Assembly (NCBI GenBank): GCA_002205965.3
Contig: NADL03000659.1
Span: 864,049-928,048 of the forward strand
DNA: 64,000 bases
DNA from: Kappaphycus alvarezii
Taxonomy: Eukaryota > Rhodophyta > Florideophyceae > Gigartinales > Solieriaceae
Reading direction: 5' to 3'
The notes under the pieces are model-generated. The model did no database searches and had not been told where the DNA came from. It saw only the letters and a list, made by a program, of their open reading frames with translations. Within the stretch, counting starts at the first letter, position 1; the number at the start of each line of letters is the position of its first letter. Shown one piece after another: positions 23,274 through 32,760 of this stretch. Position numbers and translations under genes: made by a program.

Positions 23274-24682
23274 TCAATTTCTTTCGAAAGGTGCTTTCGG
23301 ATCTTTGTATTCGTCTTTGAAGCTTTCATCTCGATGGTAGTCTTTTACAAGCTCTTCGAGATCGGATGATTCAAAAAACGGAACAGAAATATTGTTTGAT
23401 TCCGAAGATGTCTTCATTATTAATTCTTGGAGTAGCTCCTTGTTTCGATGGTGGGGTGAGGGTACATTCTGGGGTTGTCTTGAGAGGGAATCGGCAACTA
23501 TATTTGATTTCCAGGAGATGGCTATAATCTTGAAATCAAAGTCAACTAATCTTTCCAACCATCTAACCTGTCTCTGTGACAGATTATATTGTGTCTCGAG
23601 GTATCTCAATGGGTAGTGGTCAGAATGAACAGTGAAAAAGTTCCCATACAAGTATGCTCTCCACCACTTTAGGCAGTCAACAATGGCCAATAGCTCTCTT
23701 TCGTGGGCTGCATAATTCTGTTCGGCATCATTTAAAGTTCTGGATGCGAAAGCGACTGGTCTTTTGTCCTTCGCGGTTCCTTGTTCCAGTACAGCACCAA
23801 GCGCGTATTGGGATGCATCTGTAGTAACATAGATCGGTAGACTTGAATCGACATTTCGATGGACTGGAGCGTTGCACAATATTTTCTTCAAGGTTTGAAA
23901 TGGTTTTTCTTGAGTTTCTGTCCAATGAAAACAAACGTTCTTTGTCAACTCGGTAAGTGGTTTCGAAATTGAGGAACAACCCTTAATGAACCGTCTATAA
24001 TTGTTTACAAACCCTAAGAATGACTGAAGATGTTGTTTGTTCTGAGGCGTCGGCCATTCCATAACGGCTTTAATCTTGTTAGGATCCACAGAAATTCCTT
24101 TCCGGTATATGATGTGCCCAAGATACTTTACTTCTTTACTACCAAAGACACACTTTGACAATTTCGCGAATAACTTTTCCCTTCTAAGGATCTCCAATAC
24201 TTCAGCGATGCATTTCAAATGTTCTTCCCATTTCTTACTAAATATAAGAATGTCATCCAGATATACGATAACAAAAACGCCAAGTACATATTTAAAAATG
24301 TCGTTCATATGGCCCGTGAAAGTCGCTGGGGCATTTTTCAATCTTAATGGCAATACCAGAAATTCGAGATGTCCATATCGAGTTCTAAATGACGTGAGGG
24401 GTATTGAAGATTCATCCAGTCTGATCTGATGATAGCCTGACCTCAGGTCTATTTTGGAGAAGTACTTTGATCCTTTGAGCTGATCAAATATATCGTCTAT
24501 TCGTGGCAGTGGATAACTGTTCTTTAAAGTAAGCCGATTGAGTGCTCTGTAATCCACAAAAATCCGCAATGAGCTGTCCTTCTTCGTCACGAAGAGAATT
24601 GGGGCTCCTCACGGGCTCTTGCTTGGTCTAATGAAATTACTCTCCAGAAGCTCATCTAACTGCTTGCGAAGTTCCGCCATTT
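23274..24682 (-). pseudogene. Chromovirus reverse transcriptase and RNase H
   Basis: From MAELRKQLDELLESNFIRPS the frame is interrupted only by TGA where the family has Trp (SP-W-GAP) at about 24,612. It then runs 438 codons. Fingers: VDYRALNRLTLKNSYPLP; motif A FSKIDLRSGYHQI; motif B LRLKNAPATFTGHM; intact YLDDILIFSKKW; connection LQSFLGFVNNYRRFI. RNase H: YVTTDASQYALGAVLEQG, YAAHERELLAIVDCL, TVHSDHYPLRYLETQ, ending NIVADSLSRQPQN. All RT and RNase H catalytic acids are present, so one base change would restore a complete-looking frame for this segment. It is the best-preserved retroelement gene here. Confidence 0.92.
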
Positions 24683-24867
24683 ATTTTTCCGAAAGACGGT
24701 AGAGACCATTTTTCTGGGGTTTTGCTTCTTTTTCTAATTCAATCTTGAAGTCATACTTCCTCTTCTGGGAAGGCCTTTTGGAAGTCTGTTTGGGAATACA
24801 TCCTCATACTTGGTAAGTATGTCTTGAATCTCTCCGTAATAAGTTTTCTTAGAATAGGACTTTGAAC

Positions 24868-25350
24868 TTAGGGTCTCACAAGTACTGCATATGTCCTATA
24901 ATTTTTTTCTAAATCAGCTAGTATTGAATTTACGGAAACGAAAGAATTCAATAGCCTTTCATTGGCAGCAATAACGTAATTTTCGTCCTTATAATTGAAT
25001 GAAACTTGATTTTCGGCGGTGTCGATAATCGCTTTATGGGATCCGCACCATTCTTTCCCAAGGATTGCATCATACCTCTTCAGGGGGCTTATGGCGAAGT
25101 ACAGTAGTTCAGTGTATTTCTTTATCTGGACGATAACAGGATGCGGTGTTTCCATTAATTTTGATCAACAAAATTCGACATTTCGGCAAGTTCTTCTGAT
25201 TCTTAGGTTTTATTCTTATGGTGATCGCAAAATGATTTGCTGAGGAAATTAACCTCACCGCCGGGTCGATGAGGATTTTAGCTGGTCCGTAGGAAATGAA
25301 TCCTTCAATAACAAGGTGTACGCGGTGGTTACGTTGGAAGGTTGGGGTCG
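24868..25350 (-). pseudogene. Chromovirus aspartic protease
   Basis: HRVHLVIEGFISYGPAKILID holds the active-site strand. The catalytic Asp is followed by Pro-Ala-Val instead of Ser/Thr-Gly-Ala, so the active site is damaged. After a frame change at about 25,150, YDAILGKEWCGSHKAIIDTA matches the D-x-I-L-G-x-x-W-L segment of chromovirus proteases. It lies between gag and RT as expected. Confidence 0.7.
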
Positions 25351-25430
25351 GTGTGGCCCTAACTACTTGTTTGGATCTTACCACTGAAAGAATGAGATTT
25401 CCTTGGTCTAGAACTGAATGAGGACAGTTG

Positions 25431-26362
25431 ATCAGTTCTTCCGGGCTTTTGGGCAGTTCTTTGCTATATGTCCTTTCTGTCTCCATCTTAGGCATAGTCC
25501 TTCACGCATGCATCTGTCTCGCTCTTTCTTATCAAGCTTCTGTAGATTCACATTTGATGAATCGACACAAGACTTTACTTCCACGGTTCCAATTTCCATT
25601 GGTCGGGGCCATTATTTCCGGCAGATGAACTTCCATTCAGCAATTTTCCACCAGACTTGGTATTTCTCAGGGGTTCTGAACGCCTGTACGCTGCTTCCAC
25701 TCTTTCTGCATCCCCATAAGATCGGAAAGCTTGGTGTATTCTTTCGTGCATAAGGTTTTCCAAATGTATGGTTTCAGGCCGCGTGAATATCAATCTATTT
25801 GATCTTTTACTCCAATGTCTGGGATGTCCAATAAGATTTTTTAAAATCGTCATTAAATTTTGGAACATCCTTGACCTGTTTCCAGCGAGCCAGTTTGTCT
25901 CGGGTGATTTTTTTTGTTTATCGTCTCAAAACGACTGAGGAGAGCAGCCTTCAATTCCTTCCATGTTTGAATTTCCTTCCCCTTCGCACTCTTTGAATAG
26001 ACCATCCACCATTCATGAGCATTTCCTGAGAGATAGCTCAGAGCAATTTTCATAGTAGCTTGCCCATCTGCTTCACCCAGGTAATTCTCCATCTGCACGC
26101 ACCAGCTTACGACGGACCCTTTCCCACCGAAAGATCCCGGTTTATTCTTCTTAGGGGCTTCCTTGTTTTCATTTTGACTACTAGAGGTACCAGTATTGAT
26201 CCTGAGGAGAGAAAGTTCATTCTCGAGGGCTCCTACCTTTTAAGCAGCATTACTGAGCTGAATCTGCTGCGCGGAGATCTGATTATGGGCCTCTGTCAGC
26301 TGACCTTGAAGTTCGCTTACAGCTTGAGCGAGATACTTTACTGTAATTCCAGGAGTTTCCAT
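25431..26362 (-). pseudogene. Chromovirus gag with zinc knuckle
   Basis: ATG at 26,362: METPGITVKYLAQAVSELQG begins a coiled coil, interrupted by TAA (about 26,242) and continuing KVGALENELSLLRIN in the same frame. A Lys/Ser linker leads to the capsid-like segment ALSYLSGNAHEWWMVYSKSA and KELKAALLSRFE, typical of retrotransposon gag. Frameshifts occur near 25,870. The knuckle near the end reads C-L-R-W-x4-H-x4-C: Trp replaces the second Cys of CCHC, so RNA binding would be weakened. It ends RKN and stop at about 25,431. Confidence 0.8.
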
Positions 26363-26451
26363 GGCCTTTTCCTATTGGTTGATAGAGTCACAGAGAAAAA
26401 GTTTAATGCGTTCAGTATCTCTTGTGGACTGCGCACGTCCTAACTATACGG

Positions 26452-27030
26452 TTAAGATCTAACCAGATGTACTTCGTCGTCCGTGCGCATCGGTGCTCGG
26501 GACAGGATAGCTTCGGCGATGGAGGAACAGAGGGTGCAAGTCAGTCGCTGGTAGATACGGCGGCGGACAACGCCAACTGTCGAGTGACACTTGGACGCGA
26601 TCCGCGGAACTAACTCCTCGATAAATGCAGTAGTTCCAGGGAAGGGGCACCTAGGGAATCAAACGCCAGAGATCGAAACGTGAAATTCGGCGTGTAAGGC
26701 GCAGAAGATGGGCCAGTCGATGGGGCGGGGAGGCGTCGGGCGATGTTGCGTTCCAGGGTGTTAACCTTGCCGCGGGCCGCCAGTACAGCAGCGCCTCCGG
26801 CAATCTGGGTCGCCTTGGTGCGAACTACGGCCTTGAACGGTGAAACGACGGTGATGTCACAGGCAATGGGGCGCAACGTTATGACTTACGGGGTTGGTGG
26901 TGGTTTTACAAGGATATCGGCGGGGCAAAGCTCAGTGCCCGGGACGAGGAACGGAACCTCTTGCCGAGTATCCAGACCCGCGGCGCGGGTAACGTGCGTC
27001 ACAATCGCATTACATAGCGAGTTGTGGTGG
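26452..27030 (-). pseudogene. C-terminal endonuclease-like domain of non-LTR copy B
   Basis: HHHNSLCNAIVTHVTRAAGL, then QEVPFLVPGTELCPADILV, PIACDITVVSPF, KVNTLE, NFTFRSLAFDSLGAP and FIEELVPRIASKCHS, ending SRAPMRTDDEVHLVRS. The spaced Glu, PAD, D-I-T and Lys resemble a PD-(D/E)xK restriction-like nuclease as found at the C-terminus of R2-type elements. No Cys-His zinc motif could be confirmed between RT and nuclease. Function is inferred, with frameshifts at about 26,880 and 26,640. Confidence 0.5.
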
Positions 27031-27560
27031 TGACGACGGCCGAAACCAGGGCATCAGGGGTCGGCGGCGTGATCCCCGAGGGTGTCCAAGGGGTGGTCAC
27101 AGTGGTGGCAGTTGAGGGCCATGGAGTAATCATACACTGGCACTCCGAGGTGACGGCGGAGCATGGTCTGCCAGTGTGTAGTGTGGACCTTCGTAGCTGT
27201 CGTGGGATGAGCGAAGAGAAACGCCGCAGCGGGGCTGCGGCGGAACGCTAGGCCACGGATGCGATGTCGGATGTCGGCATCGCTATGGGCGGTCGGGTTT
27301 GGGGCATTCTCCCAGGAGTCGTCGTGCCAATGTACTCTTGCCCGCGCCTCTTCCTGCACCCGTTTGAGAAGAGTTAGTGTGTTGGTGGGTGAAGCAGCTA
27401 GAGTTGGAGGGTCAAGGGTTGAAAGGTCGACTATTCCGGGGATGGAGAGGGCGAAACGGCGGAGGGAAGGCCCAGCCTGACGGAAGACGAAGGACCGGTC
27501 GCCGCGGTAGCGGCCAGAAGCTAGAGCACAAGCACGCGGCGTGGCGTATGCGGAAGTTCG

Positions 27561-28593
27561 CTACCGTGCGGGCGCAGCATCAATGATGCTGGCGGCGGCA
27601 GTGCCGTGGAGGCACGAGGCGATGCTTTCGAAGCCCTGGCCTCCGAGGTGCATGGGGAGGCACACTTGGTCCCAGTCTCGATCCGTGAGAGCTATGCCGT
27701 GTAACTTTTCATATGATGGCCGTTGTAGATCATCAAATTCTTCTGCGGCGGGTTCTGCTAAGCGCGGATCTGAGAGCTTGAATGCATGCGATAGGAGGCA
27801 TGCAGAGGCACAGATCCGGTGCATGTGGAACCGGGCGCGGGCGTCGCGAACCAGCAGGAGGCGGTCCAGGGTACGGCGGCACTGAGCAATCTTAGACCGG
27901 AGAAAACTCTCCGTGAACGTTTTGTTCCCAATGGGGCCCCTAGAAGCGGAAAGCCGTCCCGCGAGCATTCTGCGAGAGGGAATTCCGCTAAGAGGGCTGC
28001 TCGATCCGGCGACATGACTTGAGGCCAATGTATGCGTGTCTTCCGTTGGTTGACGTGGAACCCAACCGTGGGACCATCTCGGGCAAGGAGCCGGAGCGCC
28101 TGACGGATGGCGCCAAGGTTCCCAACGATCGTGCCGTCATCGGCGTACCATTGGCAGAGAGCAATGTTGGGGATCTCAGCAACCCGAAGTATGAGGGGTT
28201 GAATCGTTGGCGAGAATAACAACATGCTGGCCGCTCCACCCTGTTGGGTGCCCTGGGCACTTTGTATGTCGGTGCGATCCTTGTTCGGGACAAGCAATGG
28301 CGGTTGCATTCGGCCATAGATCATGTTTGCGAAGCGGCATGCGAGGGGGCGAGCATTGGTAGCTGGTCCAGCATAGACTGCCGATCAACGAGGCTAAAGG
28401 CGTTGTTGGCGTCTATGAGGACCGTGGAGACGTTCGGGGTGGCGTAGAAGCGGCGTAGTGTCGTGCGGGTGTCGTGAACAGTAGAGTCCAACCCGGCTTT
28501 AACACCATTGGCCGTCTGATGCGGCGACAGAACCGAGTGTGAATCGGCTATTGCGGCGGGGAGCAGTGCCTTCGTCACTATCCTGCGAAGCAC
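27561..28593 (-). pseudogene. Reverse transcriptase of non-LTR copy B
   Basis: VLRRIVTKALLPAAIADSHS and HQTANGVKAGLDSTVHD are the fingers. VLIDANNAFSLVDRQSML is motif A with its Asp, SAQGTQQGGAASMLLFSPT is motif B (normally QGDPLS), and LCQWYADDGTIVGNL is motif C with both Asp. VGFHVNQRKTRIHWP follows. The thumb has FHMHRICASACLLSHAFK and the conserved LPMHLGGQGFESIAS. Frame breaks occur near 28,320 and 28,020. It copies its own mRNA at the target site in the family. Nearest relatives by style are RTs multicopy in several protists, algae and early fungi. Confidence 0.8.
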
Positions 28594-28730
28594 AGACCCG
28601 ATGGCGATCGGGCGGACCTTGTCGGGAGTCGGCTACAGCGGGAGGAGCGTCGCCGCTAATATTCACCCATAATTTTCCAATTAAAGTACCAAATTAAAAT
28701 GTTCCAATTTGCTCAGCAAGAATCGGTCTG

Positions 28731-28800
28731 CACTGTGGCCGAGTTGGCAAGACCAGGAAAACACCAGTGGGAGGTCTCGAGTTCGAATCGCAGTCGATAA
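28731..28800 (+). repeat. tRNA-like (SINE-head-like) segment
   Basis: TGGCCGAGTTGG (28,736-28,747) matches a pol III A box and GAGTTCGAATC (28,779-28,789) a B box. ACTGT and GCAGT at the two edges could form part of an acceptor stem. The cloverleaf is short and imperfect, so a tRNA-derived SINE head is likelier than a working tRNA. It lies antisense to the chromovirus, between its zinc-finger ORF and gag, and is also present in the second family copy at 32.7 kb. Confidence 0.55.
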
Positions 28801-29078
28801 CCTGGGAAAGTTCATTTTCTCTGACGTAAGGGTTTTACGTCAGTCACGTCGGGTGTGTTATAGTAGCCCTCCTTCCGATGCTTTACCAAACGGTTGTTTT
28901 CCTGTCTAGAACCTGGCGGCGATACGGACTTACAAGTCCTACTGCGAGGAACTGGGGAAAGCGAGTTTGTAAGGTAGCCACAGCGGGAGGTTGAACACAG
29001 CACAAACAAAGTCCGTTGAGAAAGCAACTTTTGGGTTTCTTTCCCTGTTTGACACGGATAAATTGTTCAAATAAAAAC

Positions 29079-29561
29079 TTACTCAGACTTACGAACAGTT
29101 TCGCGGTGACGAAGGCCAAGACGGTGGCGCTCAAGGTCTGCCTTGCTCGGAACTTCTATCTTGCTAATATTGCAGGTGTACCTTGTCTTGTCAGCGCGGT
29201 GCTGATGCTTGCGGGAACGAAGATGCTCGAAGTACTGCACACAGCCTGTGCAGGTGAGTAGAGAGTGACGGCAGTAGAAGGGAGACGACCGAGGGTTCTT
29301 GGTCATTCGAGGCCTTCTGGCAAGCTTTCGGATACGGTGGTTGGCTGTCCTCTGGATAACGATAGAGGCGGCGTCAGGAAGAACAGGTAGGCCCTTCTTG
29401 GGCATCTTAGGCCTGGTGGTCGGTTTGGCCTTCCCTGACTTGACGGGCCTTGAGTGGGGGATCTCGGGAAGCGCTGGTATCGTTAGAAGGTCCGACGGAA
29501 GTGCGAAAGTGGGAGGCGGCGGGTATCTCGGTTCCTCGATTTCAATCCCCGTCGGTGTCAT
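29079..29561 (-). CDS. C2H2 zinc-finger ORF upstream of chromovirus gag
   Basis: A 160-residue frame starting MTPTGIEIEEPRYPPPP. The first 90 residues are Pro/Lys/Arg-rich. Then LTCTGCVQYFEHL with following His residues (first finger, C-x2-C) and RYTCNISKIEVPSKADLERH followed by RLGLRH (second finger, its second Cys replaced by Ser). It lies between the 5' LTR/primer-binding site and gag, so it is an extra ORF of the element. Upstream, CQYCEFFQ could be coded by a short 5' exon: GTAAGT follows it and TTCAG precedes the next block (about 29,785 and 29,705). A DNA-binding or RNA-binding role is inferred. The second copy at 32.1-32.4 kb shows the same protein. Confidence 0.65.
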   Translation of the reverse strand: MTPTGIEIEEPRYPPPPTFALPSDLLTIPALPEIPHSRPVKSGKAKPTTRPKMPKKGLPVLPDAASIVIQRTANHRIRKLARRPRMTKNPRSSPFYCRHSLLTCTGCVQYFEHLRSRKHQHRADKTRYTCNISKIEVPSKADLERHRLGLRHRETVRKSE

Positions 29562-29820
29562 TGGTTCTTGACGGTAGCAAAACTTACTTACTTCTTGATA
29601 ATTTTCCTCGAAAAATCCCTGTAAGTCCTTCTCGGTGTACTCGTCAGGTGACGAGGGGTGGTCCCTGGAAGTCTTGTTTTTCGGTACTGGGCGTTATCCT
29701 GAAGGATAAGAGTAAAAAAAAATGTTAGCCTCTGCTTGCAATCGGGCAGAAAGGCAAATCTAAAAGAGATTTTAACTTACTGTCGGATTGGAAGAACTCG
29801 CAGTACTGACAAACGTTTTG

Positions 29821-29832
29821 GCGATGCTACCA
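29821..29832 (-). other. Primer-binding-like site
   Basis: Minus-strand TGGTAGCATCGC starts two bases after the 5' LTR ends in CACA. The second family copy has TGGTATCATCGC at the same place. A TGG start just inside the LTR is what pairing to a tRNA 3' CCA requires. The tRNA species was not identified. Confidence 0.65.
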
Positions 29833-29834
29833 GA

Positions 29835-30340
29835 TGTGGGGGTTTGGGCGCACAAGAAGTAATCGATGGTTGAATTGATGATTGGTGATTCCAGTAAACA
29901 GGCCAGAGCTTCAGATTAGGGTTTATATAGAAAAATTACTCACCGACAACAAGGGTAAATTGTAAGCAGAAGATACTAAATTCAAAGTTGTTCTAGAGGA
30001 ACGGCCCTAAAGGTACGAAACTTAAAGGTTTTGAAGATTCATGTAGAAACTATCGGGGAGGTTGACAGTAGTAAACATCATGGAAAAGTTCCATTCGTAC
30101 AACTGGCAAGAAGACTAAAGTAATTGCTGATTGGTGAGGCTGGAGAAGTTTTGAGAACCACGCGAGATCTCCACAATAGAGTCATGTGATTGGCTCGGCA
30201 CGGGGTGGTATGGGTCTTGTGTTTTACACCAGTGTCTGGGTATAGTGCACTGATATCTTGGTACAGTGTAAATCTTGGTAACGTTTACTGGCGGGATCCT
30301 GTCAGTGTACTTTAGGGGATTTTGGGGGCACCATTGTTAA
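29835..30340 (-). repeat. 5' LTR of the chromovirus (506 bp)
   Basis: Roughly 95% like the 3' LTR by eye, with the extra TATA-containing segment. Its outer end reads GTTAA before the ATTGT target duplication, where the 3' LTR has GTTACA; one base was probably lost. Confidence 0.88.
29921..29931 (-). promoter_or_regulatory. TATA box in 5' LTR
   Basis: Minus-strand TCTATATAAACCC. The related fragment on the plus strand has TCTATATAAA at 31,521-31,530 at the same place relative to the LTR end, so the element is conserved. Transcription would start some 25-35 bases downstream, defining the R region. Confidence 0.65.
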
Positions 30341-30345
30341 ATTGT

Positions 30346-31504
30346 GCATCTGTCTCATCTCTCCCGTGGGAGGAGTGCCGATCGAAACACTTCATTGCAA
30401 CTCCGAGACCACAGGGCTTCCGGATTATCTGCCCAGTATAACTGTGAATCGTACTTACAGTTCACGTGGTCGAACTCGACGTACATATTCTAGAATTTTG
30501 CACCACGCCTCTGGCTGCAGTCGCCCATACGTAAGAAGAAATGCTGGCGGCTACGCTGCGGCGCCACGTGGAAATTCACGTGTTTGACAACATATTTTTT
30601 TTAAATATGCCGATTGTGTTGATGATAATAATTTATTATTTATCTATTGCCATATGAATAAGGAAAACAGGGCGGAACACAGGCCCAGATTAAATTGATA
30701 CAGAGCAGAGACCAAAGTCCTTGTCAAAGAGCCGTTCACAACAGCAGGGGATGGGTTTTGACAACCCAGGGGTCAGGGATGAAGAAGACGTTAGTTTGTG
30801 GAGAGGATCAATCTCCTTCAGAAAGGACCGTTTTTGTAAAAAACTAACCTTTAAAAAATTGTTAGCACCCTCGCATTTATGTCTTTCATTAATCTAATGA
30901 TCAATTTCAGCACATCGGTCACATGTTAATTTTTCTTGAGTGCCGCGAATACTCCAGGGGGTACTTTATTGTCATCCTTTGTCTTGAAGATTTAGTTTTC
31001 TACATATGAAGTGCTTAATTGATTTGAAGAAAAATACTATTCCGAATTCCTATTCAGCTGGGTTACGTTTTCCGGCTTATCGCAATTCAAACGTAGTAGA
31101 TGATGTAGCGGAATGTTTGATTAATTATACAAGTTTTCTGGCCCCATGTTTGCTTCTTCATCGTGTTTGGGAGATGCATCAGTTAGAATAGACACTAGCT
31201 GGGTTGAAAAAACTTTCGAGCTAGCCAGGGGAAGAAATATTGTGAGTGCATATGATTTTCAAGTGCCAGTAGATGAATGTAATTAGGTAATTTGAGCCTC
31301 AAACCGTGATTCAAAATTTTTGAATGACTCAGTATCACTAAAAATAGTTTGCTAAGGATCCAGAAACATTTGAAATGCATCCGATGTTGACGCTAGAGCC
31401 CCCGTACTGTCGCCTTAATAACTAGTAGTTGTTACTAGTATAACTAGCAATAGAGGACTAACTATGGAGGTACTAGTAGAGAACTACTCCTAGTAACGAC
31501 GGTT
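30346..31504. other. No gene recognised
   Basis: AT-rich, with only short frames. Near its right end (31,418-31,500) are several ACTAGT-centred words (CTAGTAGTTGTTACTAGT, GTACTAGTAGAGAACTACT), which could form hairpins. They lie just upstream of the TATA box of the fragment that follows. Confidence 0.4.
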
Positions 31505-32092
31505 GCCAGTCCCGTTGAACTCTATATAAAAATGGTCGGAAGCTCCGGTCTGCTCACAAGAGGCTTGAACCATCAGTTCAACCACCGATTACCTCTTGTG
31601 CGCCAAAAACCCCACATCTGGTATCATCGCCAAAAGTTTGTCAGTACTGCGACTTCTTCCAATTCGACAGTAAGTTAAAGTATCTATTAGATTTGCCTTT
31701 CTGCCCGATTGCATGCCGAGACTAACATTTTTCTTTTTACTCTGATCGTTCTGGATAACGACCAGTTGCGAAAAAAAAGAATTTAATGGACCGCCCCTCG
31801 TCGCCTGAAGAGTACACGGAGAAGGACTTGCAGGGATTTTCGAGGAGAATTGTCGAGAGGAAAGTAAGTTCTGTTACGGTCAGGAACCAGGGACACAGAT
31901 GGGGATGAAATGTAGGAACCAAGAACCCCGCCGCCTCTCGCTTTTGCAATTTCCTCGGCACTCCAACCGATATCAGTGCTTCCCAAGATCCCACGCCTTT
32001 GACCCGTCAATTCAAGAACCGCCAAAACGACCACAAGGCCTCCAATTTCCAAAAAGGGTCTACCTATTTTTCCTGAAGCTGCCTCCATCGTT

Positions 32093-32371
32093 ATGCATAG
32101 GACAGTCGTCCACCGAGTCCGGAAGTCTGTCAGGAGGCCTCGAATGACCAAGAACCCTCGACCTTCTCCCTTCCACTGCCGTCCGTATCAAGTCACCTGC
32201 ACAGACCGTGTGAAGTACTTCGAGCACCTACGTTCCCACACGAATCAGCATCGTGCTGACAAGACAAGACACACCTGCACTATATGCATAATAGAAGTGC
32301 CGAGCAAGGGATATCTTGAGCGCCACCGTCTTGGCCGTCGTCACCGCGAGACTTCTCATAAGTCTGAGTAG
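32093..32371 (+). pseudogene. C2H2 zinc-finger ORF, second copy
   Basis: VRRPRMTKNPRPSPFHCR is nearly identical to the chromovirus ORF. The first finger is broken (VTCTDRVKYFEHL, Arg for the second Cys). The second finger is a complete C-x2-C-x12-H-x5-H (HTCTICIIEVPSKGYLERH followed by RLGRRH). The N-terminal Pro-rich half upstream (31,900-32,090) is frameshifted. Confidence 0.65.
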
Positions 32372-32654
32372 CTTCAATTTGATTAAATATATCCTTTCTG
32401 AATAGGAATTAAAGACACAAAAGTTGCATTCTGAAGCGACTTCATTTATGCTGTGTTCACCCTTCCACTCTGGTTACCTTAAAAATTGCCTTTCCTAAGT
32501 TTCCTTGCAGTAGGACTTGAAATTACGTATCGCCGCCAGGATCTAGACAGGAAAATACTGCTTAAGAAATAATCGGAAGGAAGGCTACCAAAGCACACCC
32601 AACGTGACTAACGTCAAACCCTTACGTCAGATAAATTCAAGTTTCCTAATTTAT

Positions 32655-32710
32655 CGAATTGAGACCTCCCACTGGTGTTGTGCTACTCTTACCAACTCGG
32701 CCAAAGTGTA
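32655..32710 (-). repeat. tRNA-like segment, second copy
   Basis: Minus-strand TTTGGCCGAGTTGGTAAGAG keeps the A box. The B-box region has lost several bases. It is followed by the same body as at 28.80-29.05 kb (TCTGACGTAAGGGTTT..., CCTGGCGGCGATACGT). Confidence 0.5.
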
Positions 32711-32760
32711 TACCGATTATTGCTAGCCAGTTTCGAAAATTTTTATTTAAAAAAATCAAA

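Larger units (their letters stand above)
26442..28660 (-). mobile_element. Non-LTR retrotransposon, copy B, nested in the chromovirus leader
   Basis: The 3' tip (minus strand, ending LVRS and stop at 26,454-26,452, then CGTATAGTTA) is shared with copies A and C. RT palm lies at 28.6-27.6 kb, and a C-terminal endonuclease-like region at 27.1-26.45 kb. It interrupts the chromovirus between the zinc-finger ORF/tRNA-like segment and gag, so it inserted after the chromovirus did. It is 5'-truncated upstream of the RT. This copy keeps YADD, unlike copy A. Confidence 0.75.
21458..30345 (-). mobile_element. Full-length chromovirus (Ty3/gypsy) with nested non-LTR insertion
   Basis: Two LTRs (5' at 30,340-29,835, 3' at 21,929-21,463) are near-identical apart from a roughly 39-bp deletion, are in the same orientation, and are flanked by the same 5 bases ATTGT (21,458-21,462 and 30,341-30,345). 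Internal order on the minus strand: primer-binding-like site, C2H2 zinc-finger ORF, tRNA-like segment, non-LTR insertion (28,660-26,442), leader, gag, protease, RT-RNase H, integrase, chromodomain, polypurine tract. Without the nested element it is about 6.7 kb. At least four nonsense codons (gag, before RT, in RT, in chromodomain) are of kinds that single C-to-T or G-to-A changes produce, for example TGA where the family has Trp. This is the youngest-looking element in the window. Confidence 0.88.
31505..32760 (+). mobile_element. Second chromovirus-family 5' fragment, opposite orientation
   Basis: From TCTATATAAA (31,521) through GATTACCTCTTGTGCGCC, CCCCACA, a TGGTATCATCGCC primer-binding-like site, the zinc-finger ORF and the tRNA-like segment, it parallels the reverse complement of 29.94-28.69 kb. 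It begins inside the LTR and ends before gag, so both ends are truncated. Together with the chromovirus it forms a diverged inverted pair around a 1.2-kb spacer. Confidence 0.75.

Noticed and set aside
28731-28800. A functional tRNA-Leu or tRNA-Ser gene
   Set aside because: A and B boxes are present but the cloverleaf is too short and the acceptor stem incomplete; a SINE head fits better.
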